Assembly (NCBI GenBank): GCA_010909165.1 | Contig: VJWM01000351.1 | Span: 1 to 44,712 of the forward strand | DNA length: 44,712 nt | Reading direction: 5' to 3' | From: Anthoceros angustus | Lineage: Eukaryota; Streptophyta; Anthocerotopsida; Anthocerotales; Anthocerotaceae | Shown here: piece after piece, positions 1 to 11,744 of the stretch | How the letters are laid out: every line of letters starts with the position of its first letter | Numbering within the stretch: the first letter of the stretch is position 1 | The notes under the pieces: generated by a model | What the model saw: the letters and a program-made list of their open reading frames with translations, nothing else | Database searches by the model: none | What the model was told of the DNA's origin: nothing | Made by a program: the position numbers and the translations under genes

Positions 1-130
1 TGACCAATTGCGGTCGACCTTAGCGGCAGCCAATGCGAGTTAGCCAGTTAGCAGCCAATGGCATGAGACAGCCGCCGGCATAGCGGCCAATGGCGGCCGG
101 GTCATCTTGACTTAGCGCCAATGGATTCGT
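1..130. repeat. Short degenerate CCAATG-containing tandem repeat
   Basis: GC(A/G)GCCAATG-type words recur near 26, 51, 84 and 115, roughly every 28-33 bases, and TTAGC/TAGCGG words lie between them. Copies are short and imperfect. No coding sequence is recognisable here or in the following 550 bases up to the LINE ORF1. Confidence 0.4.
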
Positions 131-686
131 GTACCGTGTATGTCCATTGTTTGCGAGACAATGCACGATTCAGATCACGCTTGGCACCAATCTAAGCTAA
201 ATTAATATATACCATTTTTCATTTGATTGATCATAGCGTATCAGAATGGCCAAGTAGGCTGAGAGCGGGCATGGAGTAGGTAGGGCGACGTGGAGCAGAG
301 CGGCAGCGTAGACCATGGCAATAATAGGGTGGAGGGGGATAACGATGGCGTTGGTGTGTGGGCCCCATGGCTTTGGCCCATGAGGGCTTTTGTCTCCATT
401 GGCCAGCTCTCTAGGAGCTTGTTGTTCGTAGAACTTCCGTATTCCGGACTGCTGTGTGGAAACGGAGGCGTCCAGTCTTCGGTTCTCAGTGGTCTTTCTA
501 ACACCGCCGGGCAGGTGTCGACGGTTTGAGGCGCGATAGTACACCACGGATTAGGAGGGACATCAATCGTTTCTCGACTGCAGGGCTGTGTGACTTTTTC
601 ACGTTCTAGCGAAAGTCCACTTCTCTGCCGATTCCCGTGGGACGAGGGGATGCTCGTTCGAGGAGTAAGAGGGCATTTTAAAGGCT

Positions 687-1480
687 ATGAAGGAGGACTT
701 TGAGGCCATAATACCTCAGGGCCTTCAATCCTGGTTGGAGGACTTGGAGGTGGCCACCAAGGTGAAGGTCTTGGAAGAGGCCCATGCTCGTGTGCACAAG
801 GAACTGAAGAAATCAAAAGCAGACATCGAGTCTCTAAAGGTTGATATTGTGTCCTTGCAGTTATCTAATGGAGACTTGGCCCATGTGTTACAGCAAGAAG
901 AGGCTTCACGGCATGCAAATATTCAGGCTCTTCATGACTCTGCCGAGGACTCTATGCTTAAATTGGTTAAAAAATCCAATCAAGAATACTTCAACTTCAT
1001 CTGCAATGATATCTCCAAGCAAGTTCAGCAAGAGCACCGAGCACGTCCTTCTGTGGAACCTGCCCATACATATGTTGCAATAACTTCCCCTGCTATTGTC
1101 AATGCAACTATTCCAGAGTCACGTAATCGTGATAAGCGATCAAGGAATCTCCGTATTACAAGTATTTCTAGTGATACACTTGAGGGTACTGTGAGGAATT
1201 TTCTAGCTCACACTATTAAAGTCAATGTCCATTTTGAACATGCTTAGAGAGTTGCTAAGGACCACTCTCGTCCTCCGACTGTCATTGTTCACTTCCACTC
1301 CCTTGAAGACAGGCTGCAAGTGTTTCGGCAGCGTACTTCTGTGAAAGGCTTGAAGGTTGTCGTCAACCCAGACCTCACCCCCATCCAATAGGCCACAAGA
1401 AGGATCATTTGCTACTATGCAAGCAGGCAAAATCGGAAGGACGAGTGGCATATTTCATTGACGACGAGCTGATTATCAGG
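687..1480 (+). pseudogene. LINE ORF1 relic (coiled coil plus RNA-binding-like domain)
   Basis: The first 187 codons are open (687-1247). A Leu/Glu/Lys heptad-like coiled coil covers about residues 20-75. The C-terminal part, starting at the RNLRITSIS segment, resembles the RNA-binding region of L1 ORF1 proteins. A TAG at 1245-1247 interrupts it. The same frame continues with RPPTVIVHFHSLEDRLQVF, LKGLKVVVN-like and DLTPIQ-like residues before another TAG near 1390. In living L1-type elements ORF1p is a nucleic-acid chaperone that coats the element RNA. Here it is split by at least two stops. A host gene is unlikely because endonuclease sequence follows directly. Confidence 0.65.
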
Positions 1481-1519
1481 GACAATGTGCGAGGCCGGCC
1501 TCCTCCACAAGAAAGCGAG

Positions 1520-2340
1520 GCCCATAATGTTGTTGTGTACCTCCGCCTGGTGTCCTGGAATTACGATGGTTCTATTTTCTCTAAACCTGGTGGAATTCTT
1601 CAGGTCCTTACGAGCCATAACATCGTCTTCTTGGTAGAAACCCATGAGCACCATACCCGTTTTATGCCTTTTCCAGGTTTTCAATGTCTTTCCTCTTTTT
1701 AACATCATGTCCCTAGTAACTCGGACAAGCCCTTTATAGGTATCGTCTGCTATTTCCATGAGTCCCTTGCTGCCTTTATCTCTCTAGTTAGGATTGATGT
1801 GCAAAGCACCGTTCTATGGGTCATGATTTCCGTCTCCCTTCTGTCTTCAATGCATGACCTTTATGTGGGTGTTTGTTATTTTCCTCCCCGATCCTCCAGA
1901 TATGCTGCAAACGGTGTCGATCCATATGTTAACCTCTCCCAATTTGGGCCTGAGTTTTCTTCTATTGCTGACATTCTCCCTGTTTGCGATTTCAGCACCT
2001 GGATTAGTTGCCAGAAAGCTTCTATTTATGATTGTACAAACTCTGACAAATGATTCGTGCTGGAACCACAGGATCTCGGGCTCAACAGGTTTTCTGCCCA
2101 CACCCATGATGTCAACGCCTTATTACAGCTTGCTGAGGCTCACAGTCTCCTCATCTCTAACGTTTATGATTGTACAAACTCTTACAAATGATTCGTGCTG
2201 GAACCACAGGATCTCGGGCTCAACAGGTTTTCTGCCCACACCCATGATGTCAACGCCTTATTACAGCTTGCTGAGGCTCACAGTCTCCTCATCTCTAACG
2301 GTCTCCCATGCTGGCCGGACAATTGTAGAAATACCAACAC
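1520..2340 (+). pseudogene. LINE ORF2 endonuclease (EEP/APE-like) relic
   Basis: Reading frames starting near 1529 give LVSWNYDGS, then FLVETHEHH (the Glu position of the EEP fold), then HDLYVGVCYFPPRSSRYA and, near 1970, ADILPVCDFSTW. The last corresponds to the conserved GDFNAR box, with its Gly, Asn, Ala and Arg replaced, so the active site is lost. Frame changes occur near 1700 and 1850. This domain nicks target DNA for target-primed reverse transcription. A 138-bp tandem duplication lies in its C-terminal part (2025-2300). Confidence 0.65.
2025..2300 (+). repeat. 138-bp in-frame tandem duplication inside the LINE endonuclease
   Basis: Bases 2025-2162 and 2163-2300 are the same 138-base unit (46 codons). 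I see one difference, GACAAATG against TACAAATG, about 20 bases into the unit. Each unit carries the FVLEPQDLGLNRFSAHTHD-type segment. The near identity inside a heavily decayed element points to a recent local duplication, or to an assembly artefact. Confidence 0.9.
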
Positions 2341-2429
2341 TTGTACATGCCTGCAAAAGGCCTATATTGCGGCGATGGTCATACTTCTAGCAGACTATTT
2401 TTGTGGGATGGAGGGATCCCTCCATCCCA

Positions 2430-2960
2430 AAAAAATATTGCTCCTCGCCACCCCTGGTTTGATGCCAATTGTAGGTGCATGCGCTCCCAATTGCACCAGA
2501 CCCTCCACCAACTCCAACTTCCACCTGCGTCTCACCACTCTCCTCTCTATAAAGCCACTATAAAGCCTTATAAGACCTTCCTCTCCATGAAACAGGCTCA
2601 ATTCTTCCAAACCAAACACAATCGTCTCAGCTCCCTCTTGCAGACATCTCCTGGTGGCTCTGCCTTCTGGAAGGAATTCCACTCTAGGTCTCCTGTTCTC
2701 CTCAAAGCTAATCCCAAACTTCTTTCCTTTGTTGATAGACTTTACCATATCCCCTCTTGCTATCCCCGATCCTAAGTCATCTAATTCTGGTCTAAGGTTT
2801 TTTTCGACGGATCTCGTCACTAGAGTCATTAAGGAGCTTCGGACTGCTATGGATCCTGCTGGCATCCCTGGAGACCTCTTTCGTTATAACAAGGTCTCTA
2901 GAAAGACGGCTCCTGCTCTAATTTTGAGGTGTGAAAAGGGGTTTGTTTTTCAGGTGAAAT
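2430..2960 (+). pseudogene. LINE ORF2 linker and start of reverse transcriptase
   Basis: The frame open from about 2341 to 2775 carries HPWFDANCRCMRSQLHQTL, the PWFD-x-x-C-R motif typical of the EN-RT linker of plant L1-type ORF2 proteins, followed by FWKEFHSRSP. After a frame change, 2790-2930 gives TRVIKELRTAMDPAGIPGDLF, the RT-0/RT-1 segment (usually A-G-x-DGI-x-x-E). Similarity ends near 2890 and AT-richer non-LINE sequence follows. This matches the point where LINE sequence resumes near 9375. Confidence 0.65.
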
Positions 2961-3560
2961 GGGCTCTTTTAAAATTCTACTTAAAATGATGTATGAAGAA
3001 TGAAGAGTTTTCAAATGAAACCGTGCATTTCAAGGTTTGTTTACTAATTTTCCTTTTTCCTCTATACTATATGACCTACCCTAAAAAACACGCCATAAGA
3101 TTTGAAGATAAATACCGTGTAAGTCATTTGCACATTTTCACACCAAGATTTCAATAAGCGTTCACATAAGCGCTCACATAATAAATAGGAAAGTGTTTAG
3201 CGTTCACATGTAAATAGGAAAGTGGTGGGAGCGATTCACCAAATAAACGACTCGACCCGGACATCCCGGTGCAGCGCCTTGGATTGAAGTCAAAAGGGTT
3301 TTGATTTAAATATCCGGACACACGGTGCAATGTTGCTGCCGCGGTATGATGCCTTTGGTGCTTGAGCCGGAAATCGTGCCTTTCCCCTTCTGGTGGGACA
3401 TGGCGATCGTCTGCCATTGGCGTTGAATAGCGAATGTATTCACCCCATCGCCTCGCGCTCATCCAAAGTGCTTACAACGTCCCGCTGGCGGGTCTTATTC
3501 GGATGGGGTTTGGATGCAAAGCCATTCGCTTCAATTCAGACCATGCTCCTAGCGGAGATT

Positions 3561-3700
3561 TGGAATAAATGGACCTCAAGGATTTGGTTCACCATCATGT
3601 GTCCGTGCGACAAATGTCTATCGCGTATATGGGTAAACAAGGAATGTAAAAGAATTTGCGGTGTGGTCATCCACCGTTTCGATTTACCAATCGTTTGATT
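3561..3700 (+). pseudogene. Possible CACTA (En/Spm) transposase-associated zinc motif relic
   Basis: The frame reads IMCPCDKCLSRIW, followed after about 12 residues by VVIHRF. Many plant CACTA transposases begin with a CPC-x-KC motif followed by a V-x-x-H segment. Only this short stretch fits. The adjoining frames hold nothing else I recognise, so chance similarity is quite possible. Confidence 0.25.
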
Positions 3701-6329
3701 GGATTGTCAATGAGCAAATGTTTGACATCCCTACGTGAAGAGTGCCAATGCTCAAACATATGAATCTTTGGAGGAGCTAGCGAAGAGCCACGTTGAAGCA
3801 GGATAGCACCGGACAGCGGTGCACCGGTGTCGTTAGGTTGGTGTGCGGACATGTATGCCTCACTACAAGTCAAAGCACAAATCTTCTTCGAGTCCAACAA
3901 GTAAGCATAACTATGCTTGTCAATCGGGTCCTCCACGCATCCCAAGCGATTCGGATGCTAGATATTGTTTATGGTTGTCCACCCATGCGCTGGCCTCGTG
4001 CATCCACCTCCCCTCCAAACATGCATTATACATCGCGCTGGAAGTTAGACTTGCTCTCCAGCAGGGCAAGCGTCATCAAAGCCGATATCACCAAGTTGAA
4101 TCCCTATCCATAGCAACCACCCGATCCCCTGCGGAAGCGGTCCATCCGGGTCCCGAGCTGCGTGTCGTCCACACTGAAGCCGATTTTCCAAGTAATTCCT
4201 CACGATGCCGGCGTGGTTAATGCAGGCGGCCTGACCCGCATCTGCAGCAGGGAGGATGTCGAGGCATGCGCCCGCTCCTCTCCCCCACTCACTCTCATCC
4301 AACCCGCTCCCCACCTGGCCGTGATCACGCCCCGTCTCCCTTCATCGCAGCCTTGACCGTGGACCCCATAAGCCCCTGCTGGCCTTACCCGACCTCCCCA
4401 CTCCAGGGGAACATCCTTCCGGGCGCGTCACTTGTGGCAGCGCCAGCGTGAGAATCCCGAGCCCTTTGCGCTCCAATTCCACCTCCGCCTCGGATCCAAG
4501 ACTCTACCCCTGCTGATGAATTAGGGCATCCGGCAAACCCCCGCCTTGGCGGCCACGAGGCTCCGTCATCGTCTTGAGCTGCCTCCTGCCTACCACACGC
4601 TCCAATTCCCCTCGGCCCCCTACCACGCTGCACGCACCTTCCAGAACCCTCCCGCCACCACAGTCCGGCATCTCCCTGCCGCACCTCGGCTCACCGACTG
4701 TTGGCCGCCCGTGGGTCACGGACTCCTCAGCTAACAGCAGCCGGCGGGAAGGGCCTTGCCCGCCTCCCGAGGAGGAAGCGAGCCGGCACACATGGATCTG
4801 CGAGGATGACAAGCCTCCATGCACCGCATCACCGCCGCCGCAGTGTGGAATGGGTTTTGCATCTGAAGGCCTTGAGGCCACATTTACCCTCTATGTCGTT
4901 ATAGTCCTGGGATTCGATCCCAAGGGAATGGTGTTGTGTCAGGTGTGCTAAATCTATGGATTCTAGACACCGTCGCTCACTACCCCACCTTCTCCCACTG
5001 CCCACCACCATAGTAGACTCGGCCACCGCGGTGGCAGTTCGGCGTGGCGGGCCCGCCTTCTTGCGGAGTCTATTCGTCCGACTTCTCTAACACGGACCTA
5101 GGGCTATCGGACACCTATCGCCTCACCTTACAGAATTTACGATCCTACCACCACTTCCACTCCCCTCACGCGTTTCGATTTTCCCTCACACGCTCTCACA
5201 ATCCCTCCCGGTAGCGCACACAACTACCCCTCAGGAACCTTTCCCTTCCCAATGAACTCTCCCTCGTCTGGGCCACAGACCCCTTTCCCTTGGCCACAGA
5301 CCCTCCTTGGCCACGGACCCCTCTCTCATGGAATGAACACACAGTGGTTGGAAAGAGGATCGGGAAAACCCGGTCGGCTTGGGCGATTCGCCTTCCGGAT
5401 TCCGCCTCGGCCGTCGCGGCACTCCTACCTCTTTTGCCGGCTACCTTCCGTTACGGGCGTGGAGCTTGGCCACTCCGCTCTCGACCATCCGAGATCTTCC
5501 GGCCTTCTTGTGACGAGAAGGCGGTCGCGAACGTTTGATCGACGTCTCCAATCAACCCCACTCGGCGGTTCGATACGGAAGTTCACACAAATCGTCGAGA
5601 GACACCCGGAGGGTCTCTTATACATCGTGGTCCGACTCACTTCTCTTAGTGTCTAAAATTGTAGCTCCTACCACGGCGCCTTACCAATCTAAGCAACACA
5701 GACTCTGGTGATGGAACTCCCTATCCTCTACGAAAAACCCGGTCCTAGGCTATCGCGACTCCTAAAATCAGCCGCCTCCGATTCTTTGCCTCGCCCCTCG
5801 GCCCATGGGGACCCCTCTCGCTCTTGACCTCGCCTCGATCCAGCGATTTTCCCCACAACCTCCACCTCGCTCTCCTTTGCTGAATTTCCCTCGCGCCTTC
5901 CAGCGGACGTTGCCTTTGTGACCTCTATGTCCATTGTCCGCTCCTCCTCATTTGGACAACCATACCGTGTGCTCCTCCCTCCATGCTCGCTGCGCCTCGC
6001 TCATCTCTTCCGGCACCACTTGCGGAGGATAGGCCCGCTCCTACTCGAAGGAACCCAGTAGCGCGTGCGGTCAAGATGTCTGACCGGTGGTTTACGCCCC
6101 TCCTGTCCCAACAACCACATACACGTTTAGAGTGAGCACCGCTCACCATGCGGTGCCGAGGACATGAGCATCCTCATCCGGACGCCGTAGCTCGCCCTTC
6201 GTCTGAGGTCCTTACCCTCTCCTCCGTGGACAATCCACGGGCGGCTGTTGATTCTCCGGGGATCATCCCTCCATCTGCGACACTCCGTCGGTGACTTCCC
6301 CACCTCGGTTCCCGTTCCACGGTGGCTGG

Positions 6330-8180
6330 TTTAGCCACCGTGGTGGTTACACGGTGGTTGTTTGGCTCCTGCGGTGGGCATTGCTCGGCCTTTCTTGGTT
6401 TGGCCACCTCTCTCTTGACTCGGCTCCGTCTCTTTCCGCTTGTACCTCTCCGATTCTTGAATTTCTCCAAGGCGCCATCGCTTCCACACACTCTGGACTC
6501 GCGAGACCTCATCTTGAAGCTCTTCAATTGTAGCATCGCCCCTTGACTGATTTACTAAAGCTTCTGCTGAGTGGACATGTGTCCTTGCTCCTGTGCCTTG
6601 CATAAGGCCGCCGCACTCCGTCTGCGCTCCTCGGCCGCCTTGCTCTCGCCTTCAGGCTCTCCAACTTCTCCTTGAGCAACTTCTCCTGTTGGCCTTGCAC
6701 TCGGCCAAGTGAGAGCCATGGTGATCGAGGAGATCCGCTGCGTCGTGCCATGGCGAAGTCAAACCACCGCAAATCCCCAAATTGGGCTGTCCCTTGCCCA
6801 TCCGCCTCCACAACAATTCTCGTGTCTGACGGTGTCTCCTATCCCCACCTCGGTAGGACGGTTCGGTGAAATGTCGCCAAAAATGTCCGGGCTCGTTCTT
6901 GGTCTCGGCTGAAGTTAACCCCTCCTCTCCTAGGGGTTGATGCCTTGCCTCTTCTCGCTTCATTCTCCCCTAGCGGTTCATCACACAGGAGGAGCAACTT
7001 GCCATTTCCCTTTACTTTTCCTCCTTACCCGCGTTCTGCTGTAGTCTTGACTGGTGACCACAGGTGTGGGTGGGTTCCTCCTCTGCAGTGCCCTCCCTTC
7101 TTCGATCCCGTTCGGCCGTTGCGCCCTTCGCTTCTTACCCTTGAAACTTCCCCACCCTCTTAGAACCTTCCAGAGCGCACTCCCAAGCTGCTTTGGAATC
7201 CTTGCGAATCCTCCTTCAATTCCTCCTCTTCTACCTTGAGTTCACTGCTTCCAACCATGCGGGCGGACCGACTTCAACTCAGTTAAACACCGGAATGTAA
7301 ATACATGAATCGGAAAAGGCGAAATCAAGGAGGGGGAAGAAGAGAGTAAATTCGCCTTCTCCTCCAGGCTCTTTCGAAAATCATCCTCCCCAATCAATTT
7401 GTGTACCCTTGACCACCTCGTGAAGAAAAACCAAGAAGTGATCCGCCATATGATCCGACGGTTACGTAGGAACACAAAATCCATTTGGCCAATCCCACAG
7501 TGCGAACACGAGTTGGCGAGTCACCCGACCATTGTTCACTCTCACTTCCCGGGCTTCATGCGGCCTGCGGCTTTCAAGGTCTTCTTTTATTTGGGGTCAA
7601 TCACCAAGCTCCCATCCTCGATGCTTCGCCCATACTTTGCTCGAAGAGGGCCAAATCCAGATTCTGCGGCCTTTTCCTCGCGTCACCCTCTTGCGACTTG
7701 GTCCTTAATTGCGGGCGCACTCTTGCACCAATGCGTGTCGTAGCACCATTTCTTCTCCATGAACTTGAGACCCGGCTCACGCACGGTGCCGGCTCTCACT
7801 TTCCGATGGTCCATGTTGGGCCCCGTGCGTTGAGATTTCGCGGCTCGGCGCCATCTCCTTCTCTCGTTGTCTCCCAAAACAAAACCTCGACTACCCTGCG
7901 GATCACGGTCGGAAGAGAAAAAAAATCGGCCGCCCTCGCGCTCCTTCCACGCCTCCTCGCGAACTTGCGGCGATTTCTCTCCTCCGCGCCGCTCTGTCGA
8001 TCGTCGCGCCTTTTCCTCCTGCCCATGAGGCGGTGATTTGGCTGGCGTCGTGTGCAGCGCGCCCCTCTTCTGCGCTCGCTCCATTGCCCCTCACGGAAAG
8101 TCGCGACCTCGTGATCTTGGGTGTGCCCTTCTCCCGATTGCGCTCCGTGGTAGTCCTCCGCCACTAGGGTTGTAAATTCC
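6330..8180 (-). other. Minus-strand charged, coiled-coil-like coding relics, unrecognised
   Basis: Several overlapping minus-strand frames are rich in Arg, Lys and Glu. Near 6650-6700 there is a short Leu/Glu/Lys helix-like run (EKLLKEKLESLKARA) and near 6470-6540 an IEELQDEVSRVQS-like run. The 7796-8182 frame is Arg-rich. The composition partly reflects polypyrimidine tracts on the plus strand. They could be gag-like or transposase C-terminal relics of the insertion, but no conserved motif decides this. The intervening bases (7000-7790) hold nothing I can name. Confidence 0.2.
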
Positions 8181-8229
8181 ACAGTGCATGCGTCCGTTTC
8201 TCGGCCACCGTGGTGGAACTAGCCACCAC

Positions 8230-9240
8230 CCACTTGACTACTGGCATGGCATATTGTGAGCATCCCTAGCATATATAGACACCTTTTATTCTAAAAATTC
8301 CCAATACCCAAGGACTCTATTTCTACCCCACCCTCACAGGGTCAAACCTAAGGGTCGAAAAATTATTATTATCTCCAAGGGCCAAGGACCATTCCGTATA
8401 AAAGACACTCGACGATTCTCAAAGCACTCTGCTATTCTAACACACCCAAAACAAAAAAATCGTTCCACGACACTTGAGGCGGGGTTAGTTCACATGTGGT
8501 CTTCCACACACATGTGGTCGGAGGCCGGCCGGGGAATCGAGAGAGCCTGGAGACGTGGGAGTGGCGGGTGTGAGCCAGGGGGTCCGTCTGGGCGTCGCGG
8601 CGGAGCACACGCCAGCGGCGAGGCAAGCGGGCGAGTGCAGCGGCGGCGAGGCGGAAGGCGTGATCGTCGGATCGTGTGGCGATGCCGATGCCAAAGCGAT
8701 TGCGGTGTTGGTGGTGTGCGGGGTTCCGTGTCTCGAGTCCCGACATAGCCCGGCCACCATTTCGATTTTCAAGTGGATAAGTAAATCCTTACGAAAGGCA
8801 AGGAGGGAGTGGCGCCGGACGTCCGGTGCCACCAGCGATTCGAAAGCGGATATTACTTCCTTGCTCGCGTTTTCTATTCCATACGATTCGAGTGTGTACA
8901 AGTGGATATGTTGGTTTGAAATTACTAGGATATTTATACTCAAATTGAAATTGGTTCCTTGGAACGATTTTTTAAATAGCATTGGCGTGTAATAAACTTG
9001 CACGAACGAATATATAAAATAGCCTTCAGTCATTATTGTTGGTCAAGGCGAGGTTTGGAGCAAGGCATATTGATTACTAACGGTACAAATGTGCGATTAA
9101 AATATATTGCCCGATGTGGCTGGATTTCGTTAAAAAACAGCGAAAAAGGCTTTTTTTTTCAACCAGGTTCAATCCCAAGGAGCTTCGAGCAGGGTCCGTT
9201 GGCATGAGGAACCAGTATAAGGTGCTTTTCACAAAGGTGG
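8230..9240. other. AT-richer stretch with no supported gene
   Basis: The stretch from 8260 to 8460 is AT-richer and contains a TATAAAAG word at 8397. Overlapping open frames on both strands at 8485-9033 are both dominated by Arg/Gly or Pro/Ser from a GC-rich core, and neither has a recognisable motif. I treat them as non-coding. Confidence 0.3.
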
Positions 9241-9374
9241 GCCCATTGAAGAGTGTGTTTTTTGGGTCTTGTTTGGGGGCAAACCCTTAAAAGAGGGTTC
9301 CGTTTTCATTTTAGAGGTCACAGTTGGCCTAAACGACCTCGGTCTCTAAAAAGTGGAGCCTGTCCCTACTTCTT

Positions 9375-10240
9375 AGGAGACCTTGTTTTATGCTGACCTT
9401 GTCTCACTCTCGCCTCACCTTGCCTCCCTTTTCAATGATGCTCTCCATCGATTTCCAGATAGCTGGTGTGAGAATCATATTCATTCAATTTTGAAGGCTA
9501 GTGACCCTTACCTCCCTTCCAATTATCGGACTATAGAGTTCATTTATGCCAAGATTTATAGCTCTTGTTTGGAGACTCTCACCACTTCTTGGGCCGAGGA
9601 GACTAAGGTGCGTGCTCAGGGTAAGGCTGGTTTTTGCCCTCACCGGAATACTATGGACAACATCTTTACTCTCAGGGCTATTGTTGACGAGGCGCGGTCT
9701 TAAAAGAAACATGTCCATTGTTGTTTTGTGGACTTCAAGAGAGCCTTCAACTCTGTGCCTTGGGTTGAAGTCTTTGAAGATGCCTCCACACCTCTGGCAT
9801 GCTGCTACTCTTTTGTATTCTCGTGTTTTTGCCGTATCCAGACTCCCCCTAGCTTGGCTGCTCACAAGATTCCCATCTAGCTTGGCGTCAGAGAGGGTGA
9901 CCCATTATCTCCTAATCTCTTTGTTTTCTATATTGATGAGCTTGAGGAGTGGCTTCTTGCAACATTTGACTGCAGTCCCCGTTTGTTCCTTAACAATATT
10001 TCGATCCTACTTTATGCTGATGATATTGTCCTTTTCTCATACATCGCTAAAGGTTTCCAAAGGCAACTTGATGTGCTCTCTGACTTCTGCATTGTCAAGG
10101 GTCTTTCTGTTAATCTTTGCAAGACAAACATTATGAGGTTCAATTCTGGGGACTATAATGACGTGGGTAATTCTACTATCAAGGAGAGAGGTGGAAATGG
10201 TTCACTCTTATACTTACCTTGGAGTCATGATTTTCGGCCC
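9375..10240 (+). pseudogene. LINE ORF2 reverse transcriptase core relic
   Basis: Across several frames I read LASLFNDALHRFPDSW, then LPSNYRTIEF (RT motif 1), a GKAGFCPHRNTMDNIFTLR segment (motif 2 region), FVDFKRAFNSVPW (motif A), REGDPLSPNLFVFYIDE (motif B) and LLYADDIVLF with the catalytic YADD at 10013-10024 (motif C). A stop interrupts the first frame at 9701, and frameshifts follow near 9720, 9870 and 9960. The domain copies element RNA at the nicked target. Spacing and motif order are those of L1-clade non-LTR elements. YADD itself survives, but the frame breaks rule out a full-length product. Confidence 0.85.
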
Positions 10241-11230
10241 CCGGTTTAATTGCACTGCTTTTGTTCCTCTTATGCTACTCAAAGTATCGTCTTGGCATGC
10301 GCTCTCAGACGCTTCTTATACTACAAGCTGCATATTCAAGATATCAACCTCCGGAAGCACCTATTCAATTCTTTGATAATCTCATCTACCATGTATGGCA
10401 CAAAACTCTGGGGCCCTGATCTCTTGCCTTCTTCTTGGCCTAAGGTGGAAAAAGTATAGGCTTCTTTCCTTCGTGCTCACATCGCCTGTAACCGCTCTAC
10501 CCATGTTCATGTCCTTCTCTCTGAATTTGCCACCATTCCCTTAGAACTTGATGGTCTCTTCCGTCTCTCCTCTTTCTTTTACCACCTCCACTTTCTTGGC
10601 CAACAAAACTCTCACCTCCCTCCTTACCTTCTCCTTGGTTTTCGGTCTTCTAGATCTTTCTGGGCTGATGGCTCTATTTCTTGTTGGTATGCCAAGGCCT
10701 CCATGTGGCTGAAGCGATAGCACTTTAGTCCTTCTACTCTCCCTATTTGGCCACCCTTCAATTACCTGATCCCCCTCCGACCCTCCCCTCCACACCTCCC
10801 CTCTAACCACCTTATCTGTAAGGCAATCAAATTTCGATACCTTCGCCTTACTTGGTACCCTTTTCCCTCTGCAACACCTCTTTCCACCAAGCTTCTTTAC
10901 TATAAGGAGCACTTTCATGTGATGTCTCTCTCTAGCTTCCTGAAACTTCCACTCTACCTTAGTTCCCCCCTGTCTTTCAAGCTTCGCTCTTTATTTGGTC
11001 AATTTTGTGTCAGCTCCCATCAGCTCTAGGTTGAGACTGACCGCTGGCTAGAGCCAGCCCCTCCTCGGGAAGACCGTGTTTGCAGCCTTTGCTCTTCTAC
11101 TACGGAATGCAAAATGCACCTTTTATTTTGTTGCCCTTCTTTTAACGACATCTGGGCTAAATTCTCTATCCTTTTTTAATGTGCAGGTTTTTCCTTGTGC
11201 CGCTTTTTTTCCTTTCATATTCCCAAGCTC
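10240..11230 (+). pseudogene. LINE ORF2 C-terminal region with Cys/His motif
   Basis: After the RT core, frames give YTYLGVMIFG (thumb region) and then Phe/Leu-rich helices. Near 11060-11150 they give DRWLEPAPPREDRVCSLC, followed by a TECKMHLLFCCPSF segment, the C-x-x-C ... H ... C motif found at the C-terminus of many plant L1-type ORF2 proteins. The spacing suits the zinc-binding segment that follows RT in this clade. Several stops, including one at 10457-10459, interrupt it. Confidence 0.6.
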
Positions 11231-11246
11231 TCTGCTCTATGTCTTT

Positions 11247-11450
11247 CTGAGATGATCATAGGTTGTCCTTGCTTGGCCCCCTGTAACTTTCTTGTCTTTT
11301 CTCCGCATTTAATTCTCTCTGTTTCTGTTCCTCTAGTTTAGACGTACGTATCTGCACACCCTCCTTCATGATCCAATTTCTGAGATGCTTGATCATAGGT
11401 TGCCCTTGCTTGGCCTCCCGTAACTTTCTTGTCTTTCCTCTGCCGTTTAC
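11247..11450 (+). repeat. Duplicated segment in LINE 3' region
   Basis: A segment containing CTGAGATG, GATCATAGGTTG and CTTGCTTGG, followed by a CCGTAACTTTCTTGTC-like string, occurs at 11247-11310 and again at about 11380-11445, separated by a TAGTTTAGACGTACGTAT-type string. That string recurs near 11680 and 13370, so the LINE 3' region is internally repetitive. Confidence 0.6.
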
Positions 11451-11659
11451 TCCCCCCGTAACTTTCTTGTCTTTCCTTCGCCGTTTACTCTCCCTGTTTC
11501 TTTCTTGTCTTTCCTTCGCCGTTTACTCTCCCTCTCCTTGTTTCTTTCTTATCTTTCCTTCGTCGTTTACTCTCCCTGTTTCTTTCTTGTCCTTCCTTCG
11601 CCGTTTACTCTCCCTCTCCCTGTCTCTTTCTTGCCTTTCCTTCGCCATTTACTCTCCCT
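11420..11659 (+). repeat. Minisatellite with alternating 38/44-bp units in LINE 3' region
   Basis: Six pyrimidine-rich units begin at 11420, 11458, 11496, 11540, 11578 and 11622, with lengths 38, 38, 44, 38, 44 and 38. Each contains TTTCTTGTCTTTCCTTCGCC or a close variant, followed by GTTTACTC. The extra six bases in the 44-bp units are a further CTCTCC-like step. Confidence 0.85.
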
Positions 11660-11744
11660 GTTTCTATTTCTCTAGTTCAGATGTACGTATATGTACACCC
11701 ACTTCATTCAATTTAGAGTGTGTGTACACCCTAAACCCACTCAG

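Larger units (their letters stand above)
2893..9370. other. About 6.4-kb insertion splitting the LINE; mostly unrecognised
   Basis: This block separates the two halves of the LINE RT. Its edges carry short imperfect direct repeats: GGAGACCT at 2870 and near 9378, and GGTCTCTA(G/A)AAAG near 2894 and 9342. They could be a target-site duplication or unrelated similarity. Near the right edge, the minus strand reads CACTTTTTAGAGACCG, reminiscent of CACTA-type termini, but I found no matching inverted copy at the left edge. The interior is rich in pyrimidine tracts on the plus strand, with only short open frames and no confidently recognisable gene apart from the tentative feature at 3561-3700. Confidence 0.4.

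Noticed and set aside
2995-3260. Possible LTR of an element inserted in the LINE
   Set aside because: I could find no matching direct copy near the right edge (9000-9370) beyond short strings.
4908-4926. GGGATTCGATCCC, like a tRNA T-arm
   Set aside because: No A box, anticodon arm or acceptor stem can be found around it on either strand. It is probably a chance palindrome.
5655-5700. Minus-strand TTAGATTGGTAAGGCGCCG, like a tRNA A box
   Set aside because: No B box lies at a suitable distance downstream. It is too little to call a tRNA or SINE.
8485-9033. Overlapping open frames on both strands with a TATAAAAG word upstream
   Set aside because: Both strands are equally open in a GC-rich core, neither product shows a motif, and no splice pattern supports a gene.
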